64,000 nt of DNA from Halanaerobium praevalens DSM 2228 (GTDB taxonomy: Bacteria > Bacillota > Halanaerobiia > Halanaerobiales > Halanaerobiaceae). The DNA lies in assembly GCF_000165465.1 (NCBI RefSeq), contig NC_017455.1, positions 806,001 through 870,000 of the forward strand. The letters are read 5' to 3'. Both the position numbers and the translations under genes were made by a program. The notes beneath the pieces were generated by a model. The model searched no databases. It worked only from the letters and a program-made list of their open reading frames with translations, and was not told where the DNA came from. This document shows positions 1 to 9,114 of the stretch, one piece after another. The number at the start of each line of letters is the position of its first letter. Positions within the stretch are counted from its first letter, which is position 1.

Positions 1-1
1 T

Positions 2-562
2 GGTGGAATAAAGATTTCTCTTTTGATTTTATTATCTGGTACTACTTTTTGTTTAGCCTTAATTTCAATTTTGACTGAACCATATCGGAGAGAAAGATTA
101 ATGATTTTTATTAATCCTTGGCAAGATCCTTTGGATACTGGTTATCATATTATCCAATCTCTTTTAGCTCTAGGTTCGGGTGGTTTATTTGGAGTTGGTG
201 CTGGCAATAGTCATCAAAAATTTTTATATTTACCTGAACCAGGTACTGATTTTATTTTTGCTGTTTTAGGAGAAGAGTTTGGACTTTTAGGGACTTTATT
301 TATCATAACTTTATATTTTTTATTAGCTTGGAGAGGCTTAAGGATTGCAGTTAGGGTGGAAGATACTTTTGCCTCAATGTTAGCAATTGGTATTACCTCA
401 ATGATAATTATTCAAGCTTTAATTAATATGGCAGTAGTAACTTCTCTTTTACCAGTTACAGGTATTACTTTACCACTTATTAGTTATGGAGGTTCTTCTT
501 TAGTTATTAATGTAGTTTCATTAGCTTTATTATTAAATATTTCAGCTTATGTCAAAGGATGA
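2..562 (+). CDS. ftsW: Cell division protein FtsW, C-terminal part (5' end outside window)
   Basis: This is the C-terminal part of a SEDS-family glycan polymerase of the septum. The frame is open from base 2 with no stop, so the gene begins upstream of the window. The visible part has about five hydrophobic segments. It carries the SEDS signature around GxGxGxSxQKxxYLPEP followed by TDFIFAVLGEE, and the late motif PLISYGGSS that is conserved in FtsW/RodA/SpoVE. FtsW polymerises lipid II with its cognate transpeptidase in the inner membrane. The position directly before murG in a division cluster favours FtsW over RodA or SpoVE. The stop codon overlaps an alternative upstream start of murG, so the two genes are very likely co-transcribed. 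Confidence 0.93.
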   Translation, partial: GGIKISLLILLSGTTFCLALISILTEPYRRERLMIFINPWQDPLDTGYHIIQSLLALGSGGLFGVGAGNSHQKFLYLPEPGTDFIFAVLGEEFGLLGTLFIITLYFLLAWRGLRIAVRVEDTFASMLAIGITSMIIIQALINMAVVTSLLPVTGITLPLISYGGSSLVINVVSLALLLNISAYVKG

Positions 563-569
563 TATCAAT

Positions 570-1679
570 ATGAAAGCAGTAATTACTGGTGGAGGAACAG
601 GTGGGCATATTTATCCAGCTCTTGCCATTGCCGAAGCCTTAAAAGAACAAGGTTGGGAAATTATATATTTAGGTTCTAAACAGCGAATGGAAGCTGATAT
701 TGTGCCAAAATCAGGATTTGAATTTAAAGAATTACCTTTAAGGCCTTTGCCTAGAAAATTTTCTTTTAAAATATTTAGTTCTTTATTTTACAATTTAATT
801 TCCTTTTTTAAAGCTTTACATTTAATTTTTAATTTTAAAGCAGATCTTATAATTGGAACTGGAGGATTTGTAGCTGGCCCAGTTGTTTTAGCGGGGGCTT
901 TATTGGGGAAAAAAACTTTAATTCATGAACAAAATGCTTATCCAGGTATTACAAATAAATTATTAGCTAAATTAGTTGATAAAGTTTGTTTAAATTTTGC
1001 TGAAGCTAAAGAGCATTTAAAGGTAAATAATGATAAAATAGAAATCACAGGTAATCCTGTTAGACCAAAAATTATGGAAGTTCAGCTTCAAAAAGCATAT
1101 CAAGAATTAGATTTAGATCCTCAATTAGATACCATTTTAATTACTGGAGGTAGTCTAGGAGCTGAAATTATTAATCAAAATGTGATAGAGCTTTATAATT
1201 ATGCTTTAAAAAATAATTTTCAGATTTTACATTTAACTGGTAAAAATAATTATGATAGAATGGCAGAAGAATTGAAAAAAAATAACTTAGAGCCAGCAAA
1301 TCCTTTATTTAAATTAATTGCCTATTTAGATAAAATGGAATATGCTTTAGCAGTATCCGATTTAATTATTGCTAGGGCGGGAGCAACTGGTTTAGCTGAA
1401 ATAACAAGTTGTGCTAAAGCTTCAATTTTAATTCCTTTTGCAGCAGCAGCAGAAAACCATCAGTTATTTAATGCTAAAACATTAGCAACTAAAAAGGCAG
1501 CTTTAGTAATTGAAGAATCAGAGTTAAGTCCTGATTTATTATTAAAAAAAGTTAAACTTATTTTAGAGAATAAAACTAAAAAAGAAAAAATGGCTCAAGC
1601 AGCTGCTTCAATGTCACAAAAAAATTCTTTAAATAATATTATGCAAGTAATAAAAAAATTAAATATATATAATGATTAG
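570..1679 (+). CDS. murG: UDP-N-acetylglucosamine--N-acetylmuramyl-(pentapeptide) pyrophosphoryl-undecaprenol GlcNAc transferase
   Basis: MurG adds GlcNAc to lipid I to make lipid II at the cytoplasmic face of the membrane. At 369 residues it has the usual length. The N-terminal glycine-rich loop GGGTGGHIYPAL binds the diphosphate, and GTGGFVAGP, HEQNAYPG and GNPVR follow as expected for GT28 enzymes. In the C-terminal domain, ITGGSLGA and ARAGATGLAEI form the UDP-GlcNAc site. I chose ATG 570 because the product then starts MKAVITGGG, as family members do, and AAGGATG lies about 10 bases upstream. An ATG at 549 is in frame but would overlap the end of ftsW. Confidence 0.96.
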   Translation: MKAVITGGGTGGHIYPALAIAEALKEQGWEIIYLGSKQRMEADIVPKSGFEFKELPLRPLPRKFSFKIFSSLFYNLISFFKALHLIFNFKADLIIGTGGFVAGPVVLAGALLGKKTLIHEQNAYPGITNKLLAKLVDKVCLNFAEAKEHLKVNNDKIEITGNPVRPKIMEVQLQKAYQELDLDPQLDTILITGGSLGAEIINQNVIELYNYALKNNFQILHLTGKNNYDRMAEELKKNNLEPANPLFKLIAYLDKMEYALAVSDLIIARAGATGLAEITSCAKASILIPFAAAAENHQLFNAKTLATKKAALVIEESELSPDLLLKKVKLILENKTKKEKMAQAAASMSQKNSLNNIMQVIKKLNIYND

Positions 1680-1710
1680 ATTAAAATAAACTAGATTTAG
1701 GGTGATTATC

Positions 1711-3078
1711 TTGTTAAATAAAAATTCTCATATTCACTTAATTGGAATTGGTGGAGTTTCAATGAGTGGAATAGCAGAAATATTAGCTGAAAGAGGTTAT
1801 AACGTAAGTGGCTCTGATTTACAGGAAAGCAAATATTTTAATTTGTTAAAAAAACATAAAATAAAACTTTATTTAGGTCATCAAGCTGATAATATTTTAG
1901 GAGCAGATTTAATAGTCAAAACAAGTGCTATTCCAACTAATAATCCTGAATTAAAGGCTGCTCGTAAAAAGGGCATAAAAATTGTCAAAAGGGCCGAAAT
2001 GCTTGCTTATTTAATGAAAGATAAAAAAACGATTGCTGTAGCTGGTACACATGGTAAAACTACAGTTACTGCTATGTTAGCTGCAATATTTAAAGAAGCT
2101 AAAAAAGATCCAGCGGTGATGGTAGGTGGATATTTAAAAGAATTAAAAGGAAATATCGCTGATGGTGAAGGTGAGTATTTTATTACAGAGGCTGATGAAA
2201 GTGATGGTTCGTTTTTATATTTTGAGCCAGATATACTGTTATTAAATAATTTAGAGCTTGATCATCCTGACTTTTACAAAAATTTAGCCGAATTTATGAA
2301 TATTTTTGAAAGATTTGCTAATAAAAATGACAAAGAAGCTTTTCTATTATATAATAAAGACGACCAAAATTTGAATAATCTTTTTGCAAGTAGAAAAAAA
2401 AGTTCTAGTTTTTCCTTAAATCAAGCTAATTTTAGTGCTAAAAATATACAGTATAATAATTTTGAAAGCTCTTTTGAACTTTATTATTTAGATCAATTTG
2501 TTATAAAAATTGAATTATCTGTTCCTGGGGAGTATAATCTTTATAATGCTCTAGCAGCTGCAGCTGTATCTCTTAAATTGAATATTGATTTAACAGCACT
2601 AAAATCAGCCTTGAAAAAATTTAGTGGAGTTGGTCGTAGATTTGATTTTAAAGGTAAACTATTAGAGGGAAAAGTTGATTTAGTTGATGATTATGCTCAC
2701 CATCCAACTGAAGTTAAAGAATTATTGAAAACTGTAAAAAATATGAATTATAGTAATATAAGAGTTGTTTTTCAACCTCATAGGTATAGCAGAACTAAAA
2801 GGTTTTTAAATGATTTTAGTTATTCTTTCCTCAATGCGAATCAGGTATATTTAACAGATATCTTTTCTGCTTCTGAACAAAATAAATATAAGATTTCTTT
2901 AAATGATTTTGCAGCTGAAATTTCTAAAAACTCTCAAGTTGATTGTCATTATTATTCTGATTTTAATGAAATTAAAAATAAATTGTTAAAAGAGGTTAAA
3001 CCAGGTGATATAATATTGACAGTTGGCGCTGGAAATATTACTGAGCTTGCAGAAAGTTTTTTAGCGGGATTAAATTAA
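1711..3078 (+). CDS. murC: UDP-N-acetylmuramate--L-alanine ligase
   Basis: MurC attaches L-Ala to UDP-MurNAc with ATP, the first step of stem peptide synthesis in the cytosol. The product is 455 residues. It has the N-terminal Rossmann-like segment HLIGIGGVSMSG, the ATP loop AGTHGKTTV, EADESDGS in the central domain, and the late motif DDYAHHPTE with FQPHRYSRT. I start the gene at TTG 1711 because GGGTGAT lies seven bases upstream. A GTG at 1702 is in frame but has no ribosome binding site and lies inside that motif. No murB gene follows before ftsQ, unlike in many related clusters. Confidence 0.95.
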   Translation: MLNKNSHIHLIGIGGVSMSGIAEILAERGYNVSGSDLQESKYFNLLKKHKIKLYLGHQADNILGADLIVKTSAIPTNNPELKAARKKGIKIVKRAEMLAYLMKDKKTIAVAGTHGKTTVTAMLAAIFKEAKKDPAVMVGGYLKELKGNIADGEGEYFITEADESDGSFLYFEPDILLLNNLELDHPDFYKNLAEFMNIFERFANKNDKEAFLLYNKDDQNLNNLFASRKKSSSFSLNQANFSAKNIQYNNFESSFELYYLDQFVIKIELSVPGEYNLYNALAAAAVSLKLNIDLTALKSALKKFSGVGRRFDFKGKLLEGKVDLVDDYAHHPTEVKELLKTVKNMNYSNIRVVFQPHRYSRTKRFLNDFSYSFLNANQVYLTDIFSASEQNKYKISLNDFAAEISKNSQVDCHYYSDFNEIKNKLLKEVKPGDIILTVGAGNITELAESFLAGLN

Positions 3079-3100
3079 TTAAATTTATAGGGAGTAAATA

Positions 3101-3796
3101 ATGGAAAAAAAATATCAGTTTATTTTTATGATTATATTATTCATATTCTTAACTTTTTTATCTTTTTTATTTTCTCCTTTTTTTCATATCAGGAATTTCA
3201 TTTTTCACTCTCGGGATAATTTTAACAAAAATAATTTAAGAAAAAGTATCAATCAATTTTATGGAAATAATTTATTATTTTTAGATGAAGAAGAATTAAA
3301 AGTTAAATTATTAGAACATAATTTAATTTCAGAAGTTAAAATTGAAAAAAATTTCCCTTCAAAAGTTCATATTATAATTGAAACTCGCAAGGGAGTAGCT
3401 TGGATAAACAATAATGGACAAAAATTTATTTTTTCAGCTGATGGAATTATTATTGAACAAAAAAAGAATAACTTTAATGTAGATTTACCAAAGCTTGAAG
3501 GCTTTGCTTATTACTTTGAAGATGATAAAATAAAATTACCTTTGGCAAGTCAAGCTATTTTAGATGTATTAAATAAATTTGAAATTGAATTTTTAGCTAA
3601 AATGAAAAAAATTACTTATCAAGATAATGTTTTTAAGTTATACTTGAGTAATGGCAGTGGAGTTAATTTAGGTCAGGGGACTAAATTAGAAGAAAAATTT
3701 GCTATTTTAAATTCTATTTTAAACAAACAAGAGGAAAATAAAATTGATTATATTAATTTACAGGTTATTAAACATCCTGTGATAAAATTAAAATAA
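3101..3796 (+). CDS. ftsQ: Cell division protein FtsQ/DivIB
   Basis: This is a bitopic divisome protein that bridges early and late division proteins and helps restrain septal synthesis until assembly. The product is 231 residues: a short basic N-terminus, one transmembrane helix at about residues 5-28, then a POTRA domain at about 29-100. The POTRA domain contains the family pattern in which a chain passes from NLLFLDEEEL to VKIEKNFPSKVHI. A beta domain reaches the C-terminus. Sequence conservation in this family is low, so the call rests on topology, POTRA pattern and position between murC and ftsA. The gene has an ordinary GGGAG ribosome binding site. Confidence 0.9.
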   Translation: MEKKYQFIFMIILFIFLTFLSFLFSPFFHIRNFIFHSRDNFNKNNLRKSINQFYGNNLLFLDEEELKVKLLEHNLISEVKIEKNFPSKVHIIIETRKGVAWINNNGQKFIFSADGIIIEQKKNNFNVDLPKLEGFAYYFEDDKIKLPLASQAILDVLNKFEIEFLAKMKKITYQDNVFKLYLSNGSGVNLGQGTKLEEKFAILNSILNKQEENKIDYINLQVIKHPVIKLK

Positions 3797-3915
3797 GCTT
3801 TATTTACTGATAATAAAGGAATAATAGAATCTATCTGGAAATATTAAAATTGAGACTAATTTTTAAAAATTATAAAGAAGAATATATGTTTGGACAAGAA
3901 AGGAGGTAGACTGTT

Positions 3916-5196
3916 GTGCAAAAAAGAAAAATAATTACTGGGCTTGATATTGGTACTACCAAGATATGTGCATTAATTGCAGAGATAAATGAAGATAATA
4001 ATATAGAAATTATAGGAATTGGTTTAGCTCCTTCAAATGGACTGCGTAAAGGAATTGTAGTTGATATAGATAAAACTAGTCATGCTATTAAAAGCGCTAT
4101 TCAGAAAGCAGAAAGGATGGCTGGTCAAAAGGTTGATTCTGTTTATGTAGGTATTGCTGGTTCTCATATTAAGTCTATCAACAGTCATGGAGTAGTTGCA
4201 GTTACTGGAGAAGAAAAAGAAATAAAAGAAAGTGATATAAAAAGAGTTATTGAAGCAGCAAGAATAATTCCTATTTCAGCTGAGGAGGATATTTTACATG
4301 TTCTACCAAGGGAATTTATTGTTGATGGTAGCCCTGGTATTCAGGACCCTTTAGGTATGTCTGGAGTTCGGCTTGAGGTGGAAACTCATATTATTAAAGG
4401 TGCTTCGACCTCAATTCAAAATCTGGTAAAAAGTGTTTTAAGGGCAGGTTTAAGTGTTGATGAGGTAGTTTTAGAACCTCTAGCTTCTAGTCAAGCAGTA
4501 TTATCTGATGATGAAAAAGATTTAGGTGCTGTCTTAGTTGATATTGGTGGTGGTACAACAGATGTAATTGTATTCCACGAAGGTAGTATTGCTCATACTT
4601 CTGTTTTACCTGTTGGTGGTAATCATGTTAGCAATGATATCGCTGTCGGAATGAGAACCCCAGTTTCTGAAGCAGAAAAAATAAAAATTATGCATGGTTC
4701 TGTTTTACCACAAGAAATTGATGAAACAGAAAAAATTGATGTAATGGCAGCTAGTGGTAAAGAAAGAAAAAAGTTATCACGTAAACTTTTATGTCAGGTG
4801 ATTGAACCAAGAATGAGTGAAGTTTTTAAGTTAGTAAAAAAAGAGCTTGAGAGTGCTGGTTCAACAGATTTAACTCCAGCAGGGTTGGTTTTAACTGGAG
4901 GGGCATCTTTATTAGAAGGTACAGAAAAATTAGCTTCTGAAATTACTGAAATGCCAGTTAGAATTGGAGAACCTGATTATGTTAGCGGTTTATCAAATGT
5001 AATTGATAATCCTGTTTATATTAAAAAAGGTGATACTATACCACGAGCAATTTTTTCAACTGGTGTTGGCTTAATTGAATTTGCAGTGGAAAATGGAGAT
5101 GCTAAAAAAAGTAATTTAAATGATAAAAATAATAGTAAAGAAATTGTTAGTGGATTTTTTAAAAAATTAAAAAGTTGGTTTAGCGAATTTTTCTAA
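3916..5196 (+). CDS. ftsA: Cell division protein FtsA
   Basis: FtsA is an actin-like ATPase that tethers FtsZ filaments to the membrane and recruits later divisome proteins. The 426-residue product opens with the phosphate 1 motif GLDIGTTKICALIAE. The SHS2 (1C) domain follows at about residues 85-165, then phosphate 2 (VDIGGGTTDV) and the adenosine motif VLTGGAS. The C-terminus ends in a basic, aromatic amphipathic stretch (FFKKLKSWFSEFF), the expected membrane-targeting helix. GTG 3916 is chosen because AGGAGGT lies eight bases upstream. A gap of 119 bases separates it from ftsQ, so an internal promoter is possible but I see no strong one. Confidence 0.96.
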   Translation: MQKRKIITGLDIGTTKICALIAEINEDNNIEIIGIGLAPSNGLRKGIVVDIDKTSHAIKSAIQKAERMAGQKVDSVYVGIAGSHIKSINSHGVVAVTGEEKEIKESDIKRVIEAARIIPISAEEDILHVLPREFIVDGSPGIQDPLGMSGVRLEVETHIIKGASTSIQNLVKSVLRAGLSVDEVVLEPLASSQAVLSDDEKDLGAVLVDIGGGTTDVIVFHEGSIAHTSVLPVGGNHVSNDIAVGMRTPVSEAEKIKIMHGSVLPQEIDETEKIDVMAASGKERKKLSRKLLCQVIEPRMSEVFKLVKKELESAGSTDLTPAGLVLTGGASLLEGTEKLASEITEMPVRIGEPDYVSGLSNVIDNPVYIKKGDTIPRAIFSTGVGLIEFAVENGDAKKSNLNDKNNSKEIVSGFFKKLKSWFSEFF

Positions 5197-5244
5197 AATA
5201 ATTTTTTGGTTTTAGATACTAGCTTTAACTGGGAGGGAAAATTA

Positions 5245-6321
5245 GTGTTTGATATTGGAACAGAAATTGAGCAATTTGCAAATATAAAAGTTGTAGGTGT
5301 AGGTGGAGGCGGTAATAATGCCGTTAATAGAATGATTGAAGAAGGTTTAGATGGAGTAGAATTTATAGCAGTTAATACTGATGCTCAAGCTTTAATGGCC
5401 TCTAATGCTGGTGTTACAATTAGAATTGGAGAAAAGATTACTAGGGGTTTGGGAGCTGGTTCAGATCCTAATATTGGTTATGAAGCAGCAGAAGAGAACA
5501 AAGAAGAAATTGCTCAAGCTATTGATGGAGCTGATATGGTATTTATAACAGCTGGTATGGGTGGTGGAACTGGTACCGGAGCAGCACCTGTAGTAGCAGA
5601 AGCTGCTAAAGAAATGGGTGCTCTAACTGTTGGTGTTGTTACAAAACCTTTAACAGTTGAAGGAAAAAAGAGAATGAAAAATGCTATTTCTGGTATTGAT
5701 GAATTAAAGGCAAAAGTAGATACTTTAATAGTTATCCCTAATGATCGTTTATTAGAAGTAGCAGAAAGACAAACCAGTCTGATGGATGCTTTTAAAATTG
5801 CTGATAATGTTTTAAGACAAGGAGTACAGGGAATTTCAGATTTAATAACTATTACTGGTATTATTAATCTTGATTTTGCTGATGTAAAAACTATTATGAC
5901 AGATGCTGGTTCAGCTTTAATGGGTATCGGAAAAGCTGATGGAGAAGATAGAGCTACTGAAGCTGCTAAATTAGCTATAGCTTCACCTTTATTAGAAGCA
6001 TCTATTGATGGAGCTAGAGGTGTTTTATTAAATATCACAGGTGGTATGGATTTAGGAATTCATGAAGCTAATGAAGCTGCTAGAGTAATTCAAGAAGTTG
6101 CTGACCCAGATGCTAATATTATTTTAGGAGCTGTAATTAATGAAGAATTGGAAAGTGAAGTTAAAGTTACAGTGATTGCTACTGGTTTTGATTCAAATTC
6201 TCCCCAACAAGATCTAGAAAGAGAAGAAGACGAGATTCCAGAAGAAGATTTTGAAATGGAGAGTTTTTCTGGAGATGACCTTGATATACCAGCTTTTTTG
6301 AGAAATAAAAAAGAAAAATAG
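5245..6321 (+). CDS. ftsZ: Cell division protein FtsZ
   Basis: FtsZ is the tubulin-like GTPase that forms the Z-ring. The 358-residue product contains [14 protein letters not shown] near the N-terminus, the tubulin signature [12 protein letters not shown], the T7 loop with catalytic acids ([11 protein letters not shown]), and a short linker. It ends in [11 protein letters not shown], the conserved C-terminal peptide that binds FtsA and other partners. I use GTG 5245 because GGGAGGG is seven bases upstream; the TTG at 5206 in the same frame has no such site. It lies 48 bases after ftsA in the same operon, and a weak hairpin follows. Confidence 0.97.
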   Translation: MFDIGTEIEQFANIKVVGVGGGGNNAVNRMIEEGLDGVEFIAVNTDAQALMASNAGVTIRIGEKITRGLGAGSDPNIGYEAAEENKEEIAQAIDGADMVFITAGMGGGTGTGAAPVVAEAAKEMGALTVGVVTKPLTVEGKKRMKNAISGIDELKAKVDTLIVIPNDRLLEVAERQTSLMDAFKIADNVLRQGVQGISDLITITGIINLDFADVKTIMTDAGSALMGIGKADGEDRATEAAKLAIASPLLEASIDGARGVLLNITGGMDLGIHEANEAARVIQEVADPDANIILGAVINEELESEVKVTVIATGFDSNSPQQDLEREEDEIPEEDFEMESFSGDDLDIPAFLRNKKEK

Positions 6322-6323
6322 GC

Positions 6324-6355
6324 TTAAATCCTGATGCTTTAACATCGGGATTTAA
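6324..6355 (+). terminator. Hairpin after ftsZ, weak terminator candidate
   Basis: An inverted repeat of 13 pairs (one G-U) around a six-base loop sits three bases after the ftsZ stop. Only a short, mixed T/A stretch follows, so it may attenuate or stabilise the mRNA end rather than fully terminate. Confidence 0.4.
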
Positions 6356-6384
6356 ATTGTAAAGCTATTTTGTGGGTGATAAGA

Positions 6385-7287
6385 ATGACTGAAAAAAAAA
6401 CTATAAATTTTAAGCCATTTGTATTAATCTTTATTGTAATAATTACTTTGATTATAGCAATTCAAATTTTTGGGGCAGCTAGATTTGAAACTATTTTAGC
6501 AGCTCAAGCAGAAGTAGTAGATGGCTTTTGGGCTGAAGCTTTAATAGTTAGAGATGAAAAAGTGATAACCTCTCCAATTTCTGGTAGAGTAAAACTGATG
6601 GTAGGAGAGGGAGATAGGTTAGCAACAGGAAAAAAGTTGGCTGAAATTAAATCTGCTAATAATAATCAAAAAATATTTAATCAAAAAGCAGGTTTAGTTA
6701 GTTTTGCAGTTGATGGTTTAGAAACTAAAGTTAATTTAGATAATTTAAATAAATTAAATTTACAGCAATTTGAAAAATTAAATGGTCATTATAAACATTT
6801 GCTTTCTGGTGACAAAATTGCTGAGGGTGATCCATTATATAGAATAGTTAATAATTTTAAGCTTTTTATTATAGTAAAAGTTCCAAAAACTCAGTTAGAA
6901 AGATTTAGAATTAATGAGCTGATTTTTTTAGAACAAAAAAATTCAGAAGAACTTTTTGAAGCAAGAATAGTGGATATTCGGCAAAGTTTAGAACATAGTT
7001 TTTTTCAGATTGAAATTGAACAATTTGTGCCTGAATGGATTAATAGAAGAAAAATAAAATTAAATATTATTAAAAATATTTATCGAGGTATAAAAATACC
7101 TAAAAAAGCAGTTTTTAATCAACCTTCTGGTCGAGGGGTACTTAAAGTTACTGGTTATAATAAATATGAGTTTAAAAAAATTAAAATTTTAAATGGTAAT
7201 GATCATTCAGTTATTGTGGATGGTTTAGAAGTTGGAGAAGAAATAATTACAAATCCAGAAGATTTTAATTATGGTAGGGAGGTCTAA
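6385..7287 (+). CDS. HlyD-like membrane-anchored protein of the division/ylm cluster
   Basis: The 300-residue product has one N-terminal transmembrane helix at about residues 10-31. An extracytoplasmic part follows that resembles HlyD/RND membrane-fusion proteins: a first lipoyl-like half barrel around TSPISGRVKLMVGEGDRL, a second half around GDKIAEGDPLYRIV, then beta domains ending in GLEVGEEIITNPE. There is no long coiled-coil hairpin, so a role as a classical efflux adaptor is doubtful, and no pump gene is nearby. Its fixed company is ftsZ upstream and yggS four bases downstream, which suggests a job in division or envelope assembly. ATG 6385 has GGTGAT upstream and is preferred over TTG 6370. 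The function is not known to me. Confidence 0.7.
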   Translation: MTEKKTINFKPFVLIFIVIITLIIAIQIFGAARFETILAAQAEVVDGFWAEALIVRDEKVITSPISGRVKLMVGEGDRLATGKKLAEIKSANNNQKIFNQKAGLVSFAVDGLETKVNLDNLNKLNLQQFEKLNGHYKHLLSGDKIAEGDPLYRIVNNFKLFIIVKVPKTQLERFRINELIFLEQKNSEELFEARIVDIRQSLEHSFFQIEIEQFVPEWINRRKIKLNIIKNIYRGIKIPKKAVFNQPSGRGVLKVTGYNKYEFKKIKILNGNDHSVIVDGLEVGEEIITNPEDFNYGREV

Positions 7288-7290
7288 TTT

Positions 7291-7995
7291 ATGGAAAAAG
7301 AAGATTTGATTTCTAATTTTAAAAAAGTACAAGCAAAGATAAAAAAGGCAGCAGCTTTAGCAAATAGAGATCCGCAAGAAATTAAGCTATTAGCAGTTAG
7401 TAAAAATCATTATGCAGAAGCTGTTGAAATTTTAAATGAGGCTGGAGTTTCTTACTTTGGTGAAAATCGTGTCCAAGAACTAGAAGAAAAAAATGAAAAG
7501 TTAATAGAAAAAGGTATTGATATTGACTGGCATTTTATTGGTCATTTACAAAGAAATAAAGTTAAATATTTAATGAGAATGGAAAATTGCCAAATGATTC
7601 AATCTATAGATAGTTTACGTTTAGCTAAAGAAGTTAATAAAAGGGCTAAAAAAAATGAGAGAATTATTCCCGTGCTTGTTGAAGTTAATATGGCCAAAGA
7701 TGAAAATAAATTTGGAATTATGCCAGAAGAAGTAAAAGATTTTCTTAAACAAATTAAAGAATTTGAAAACTTAAAAATAGAAGGACTAATGACTATTTTA
7801 CCATATTTAGATGATTCTCAAAAATTACGTTCTTATTTTAAGCAAATGAAAAAGATTTATGATGATGTTTGTGAAAATTTGATGCCTTTAAATGAGCTTT
7901 CAATGGGAATGACAAATGACTATCAAATTGCAATTGAAGAAGGGGCAACAATTGTCAGAGTAGGTAGAGCAATTTTTGGTGAAAGAGAATATTAG
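7291..7995 (+). CDS. yggS: YggS/YlmE family PLP homeostasis protein
   Basis: This is a single-domain alanine-racemase-fold protein that binds pyridoxal 5'-phosphate. The family (YggS, YlmE, PLPBP) buffers PLP and affects amino acid and keto acid pools, and no enzymatic reaction is firmly assigned. The product is 234 residues, the usual length. Lys38 in LLAVSKNH is the PLP lysine; FGENRVQEL, WHFIGHLQRNKVK, SMGMTNDY and VRVGRAIFGER are family signatures. The start lies three bases after the preceding gene. The gene next in line in many relatives, sepF, is missing here. Confidence 0.94.
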   Translation: MEKEDLISNFKKVQAKIKKAAALANRDPQEIKLLAVSKNHYAEAVEILNEAGVSYFGENRVQELEEKNEKLIEKGIDIDWHFIGHLQRNKVKYLMRMENCQMIQSIDSLRLAKEVNKRAKKNERIIPVLVEVNMAKDENKFGIMPEEVKDFLKQIKEFENLKIEGLMTILPYLDDSQKLRSYFKQMKKIYDDVCENLMPLNELSMGMTNDYQIAIEEGATIVRVGRAIFGEREY

Positions 7996-8011
7996 CTAAT
8001 GGAGGAATTAT

Positions 8012-8296
8012 ATGTTCATATTAATAAAATTGGCTGATGCTATTTTTGAAATTATAAATTTATTAATTATAGCAAGAGTTCTTCTTTCTTGGTTTAGACC
8101 AAATCCTGGAGATAGAAGAATAACTAAAATAATAAAATTCATTTATGATGTAACAGAACCTATTTTAGGTCCAATTAGAGATTTATTACCCAGAGGTGGT
8201 ATTTTAGGGATTGATATTTCACCTTTGATAGCAATTTTTGCTTTACAAATAATTCATAATTTTGTTAGAGGAGTTTTGATTAGTCTTATATTTTAA
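8012..8296 (+). CDS. ylmG: YggT/YlmG family membrane protein
   Basis: A small integral membrane protein of 94 residues with two hydrophobic segments at about residues 5-25 and 68-90. They are separated by a polar loop containing RVLLSWFRPNPGD and YDVTEPILGPIRDLLP, which are the YggT family hallmarks. Homologues affect nucleoid or chromosome distribution in cyanobacteria and plastids and sit in the ylm cluster of Gram-positive bacteria; the molecular role is not settled. A GGAGGA site precedes the ATG, and ylmH starts 13 bases later. Confidence 0.9.
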   Translation: MFILIKLADAIFEIINLLIIARVLLSWFRPNPGDRRITKIIKFIYDVTEPILGPIRDLLPRGGILGIDISPLIAIFALQIIHNFVRGVLISLIF

Positions 8297-8308
8297 AGGT
8301 GGTAAATT

Positions 8309-9097
8309 ATGTTTGATCAAACTAAATTATTAAATCATTTAAATAGGGAAGAAGATAGAATTTTAGCTTCACATATTTTAGATAAGTGTGCTCAGGTTTT
8401 AAAATATCATAAAACTCAAGCAAGTGATTTTTTAAATCCTTATCAAATGAAAATTGCTATTCCCTTAGTGGAACAATTAGCAGATATTAATTTTAAAAAA
8501 GAGGGTGGTTATCAAGCGGCTGAACGTAAAAGACTGGTTGTTTTTCCTGAATATTTATTTCCAGATTTGGTAGAAAAACAAATAAAAATTTATCAGCTTG
8601 CTGGTAATTTTGCTTTTCAAAAATTAAGTCATAGAGATTTTTTAGGTGCTTTAATGGGACTTGGATTAAAAAGAAAGTTAATTGGCGATCTTTTAGTTCA
8701 CACTGATTTTGCCCAAATAATTGTAGCAGCTGAAATAGAAGATATTATTGAATTGAAATTAGAAAAAGTACACCAAGTTCCCATTAAGATTAAAGAAATT
8801 GATGAATCTCAGTTAGTTAGTCCAACTAGATATGAAAAAGAAATATTAACAACAGTAGCCTCAATGAGATTAGATGCAGTTGCTAGCTCTGGTTTTGGTG
8901 ATTCTCGGACAAAAATGGCAAGAGATATAGAAAGTGAAAAAGTTAAGCTAAATTGGAAAGTGGAAACAGATCCAGCAGCAGAAGTAGAAATTGGAGATCT
9001 GATTTCTGTCAGAGGAAGAGGTCGAGTTAAAGTAGAAACAAATCGTGGTCTTTCGAATAAAGGCAGAGTTAAGTTAACTTTAAAGAGGTTAACTTAG
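8309..9097 (+). CDS. ylmH: YlmH family RNA-binding protein (S4 domain)
   Basis: The 262-residue product matches YlmH of Bacillus and its relatives. The N-terminal two thirds form the YlmH-specific fold, including RKRLVVFPEY and a central HRDFLGALMGLGLKR segment that recalls domains of ribosome-associated proteins. A C-terminal S4 RNA-binding domain lies at about residues 185-250 (SMRLDAVASSGFGDSR and VKLNWK). In Bacillus, YlmH binds ribosomal particles and has been linked to rescue of stalled translation, so an RNA or ribosome quality-control role is likely. It sits between ylmG and divIVA as in many Firmicutes. Confidence 0.92.
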   Translation: MFDQTKLLNHLNREEDRILASHILDKCAQVLKYHKTQASDFLNPYQMKIAIPLVEQLADINFKKEGGYQAAERKRLVVFPEYLFPDLVEKQIKIYQLAGNFAFQKLSHRDFLGALMGLGLKRKLIGDLLVHTDFAQIIVAAEIEDIIELKLEKVHQVPIKIKEIDESQLVSPTRYEKEILTTVASMRLDAVASSGFGDSRTKMARDIESEKVKLNWKVETDPAAEVEIGDLISVRGRGRVKVETNRGLSNKGRVKLTLKRLT

Positions 9098-9114
9098 TTT
9101 AAGGGAGTGATAGA

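Noticed and set aside
5514-6038. Long open frame on the minus strand inside ftsZ
   Set aside because: It lies wholly within a secure gene, has no ribosome binding site and its composition is that of a reverse shadow.
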